Shown one piece after another: positions 63,426-64,000 of a stretch of DNA of 64,000 bases (position 1 is the first letter of the stretch; every line of letters begins with the position of its first letter). Under the pieces are notes generated by a model, which saw nothing but the letters and a program-made list of their open reading frames with translations, was not told the DNA's origin and searched no databases. The position numbers were made by a program, and so were the translations under genes. Source of the DNA: Corynebacterium frankenforstense DSM 45800 (GTDB lineage Bacteria; Actinomycetota; Actinomycetes; Mycobacteriales; Mycobacteriaceae); contig NZ_CP009247.1 of the NCBI RefSeq assembly GCF_001941485.1, forward strand, positions 992,001 through 1,056,000. The letters are read 5' to 3'.

Positions 63426-64000
63426 ATGAGCGACGACGAGCAGCACGACGGCCAGGGCGGCGCCCGGCACGGGCGCAACCCGCGGCGCGACAACGTCATC
63501 TACGCCAACTTCGGCCGCCGCGACCGCGGCCGCGCGCGCGACGGCGGGGGACGCGGCGACGGGGGCGACGGGGCGCGCGCAAGCAGGAGGGCACGCCCCC
63601 TGGACGACGACCGCTCGCGGACGCTCTCGCCCGGGGCCGCACGCCTGGTGCGCGCGGTGACCGCGGCGACCGACCAGGGGCGCGTCGACCGCGGGCGCGC
63701 CTACGCCGAGGGCGGCAACGTGCTCGGCGTCGAGTTCTCCGGCGGGCGCATCACCGCCGAGGTCGCCGGGTCCCAGCCCGACCCCTTCCACACGACCATC
63801 GAGCTGCCGTACCGCTCGGCCGACGACCTCACCGAGGTCGCCCGCCGGCTCGCCGAGTCGACCGACGGGGCGCGCCGGGCACGCCAGGGCGACGTCGACG
63901 GCGAGGTGCTCGACATCCTGCTCGGTGCGGGCACCGGCGACATCCGCTTCCACTGCGACTGCCCGGACATGACGACGGCCTGCAAGCACGCCGTGGCCGT
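63426..64000 (+). CDS. SWIM zinc-finger protein (3' end cut by window)
   Basis: The visible 191 residues show an Arg/Gly/Asp-rich basic start (RRDRGRARDGGGRGDGGDG). A domain follows with GRAYAEGGNVLGVEFSGGRITAEVAG, typical of SWIM proteins. The zinc-binding motif itself is FHCDCPDMTTACKHAVAV (C-X-C-Xn-C-X-H) at the very end. GGAGGA at 63415-63420 overlaps the stop of the SNF2 gene and gives correct spacing to ATG 63426. SWIM proteins paired with SNF2 ATPases are thought to help DNA or protein binding. The reading frame is open to the last base. Confidence 0.9.
   Translation, partial: MSDDEQHDGQGGARHGRNPRRDNVIYANFGRRDRGRARDGGGRGDGGDGARASRRARPLDDDRSRTLSPGAARLVRAVTAATDQGRVDRGRAYAEGGNVLGVEFSGGRITAEVAGSQPDPFHTTIELPYRSADDLTEVARRLAESTDGARRARQGDVDGEVLDILLGAGTGDIRFHCDCPDMTTACKHAVA

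Overview
The window is about 70% GC and its gene order matches the conserved dapE to kgd/odhA block of Corynebacteriales. In order it carries dapE, a LOG-family protein, folP2, gpgS, a DUF3117 protein, glgA/glgC, an O-methyltransferase, sigE with its anti-sigma factor, tatB, mrp, a DUF1003 protein, an MgtE-like protein, an LpqZ-like lipoprotein and odhA. The fused 2-oxoglutarate dehydrogenase and the DtxR-like signal upstream of feoAB fit a high-GC Corynebacterium or a close relative. This is inferred from gene order and protein sequence, not from a database search.

Layout. 1-1049: end-truncated amino-acid permease. 1127-6849: dapE, LOG, folP2, gpgS, small DivIVA-like and DUF3117 proteins, RlmA-like methyltransferase. 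6867-9327: a GH32-fold protein without catalytic residues and an acetolactate decarboxylase, both placed inside the glycogen neighbourhood. 9494-12119: divergent glgA and glgC. 12343-15370: methyltransferase, sigE, anti-sigma factor, tatB. 15622-18616: ferrous iron uptake feoA, feoB and an Nfu-type Fe-S scaffold gene. 18797-24035: mrp, DUF1003, PRC/MgtE_N/CBS protein, stress protein, lipoprotein. 24092-30430: odhA, an uncharacterised protein, aroE-like gene. 30958-36373: an apparently co-transcribed acidic protein, nucleoside hydrolase and ECF transporter (S, T and a fused, asymmetric ATPase). 36399-42779: DUF222/HNH protein, unknown basic protein, two MFS exporters. 42868-48997: cydABDC (cytochrome bd oxidase and its ABC exporter). 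49413-52792: Nudix hydrolase plus a PLD-helicase, an apparently acquired, lower-GC two-gene unit. 52828-64000: permease, DEAD-box RNA helicase with acidic and RGG tails, DUF2269 protein, exported HNH nuclease, putP, a SNF2-family ATPase and a SWIM zinc-finger protein cut by the window end.

Two genome-scale patterns stand out. First, a short degenerate motif, 5'-TTGACGACG(T/C)CGCGC-3' and its TT(G/T)CCGACG variants, occurs about 28 times in both orientations. It lies in intergenic gaps, sometimes as inverted pairs, and inside coding sequences, mostly in linkers and protein tails. I do not recognise it as a described element. Second, at least 14 genes have a TANNNT -10 hexamer 6 to 8 nt before the start codon, which indicates widespread leaderless transcription and helps to fix several starts.

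No tRNA, rRNA, CRISPR array or insertion sequence was recognised.
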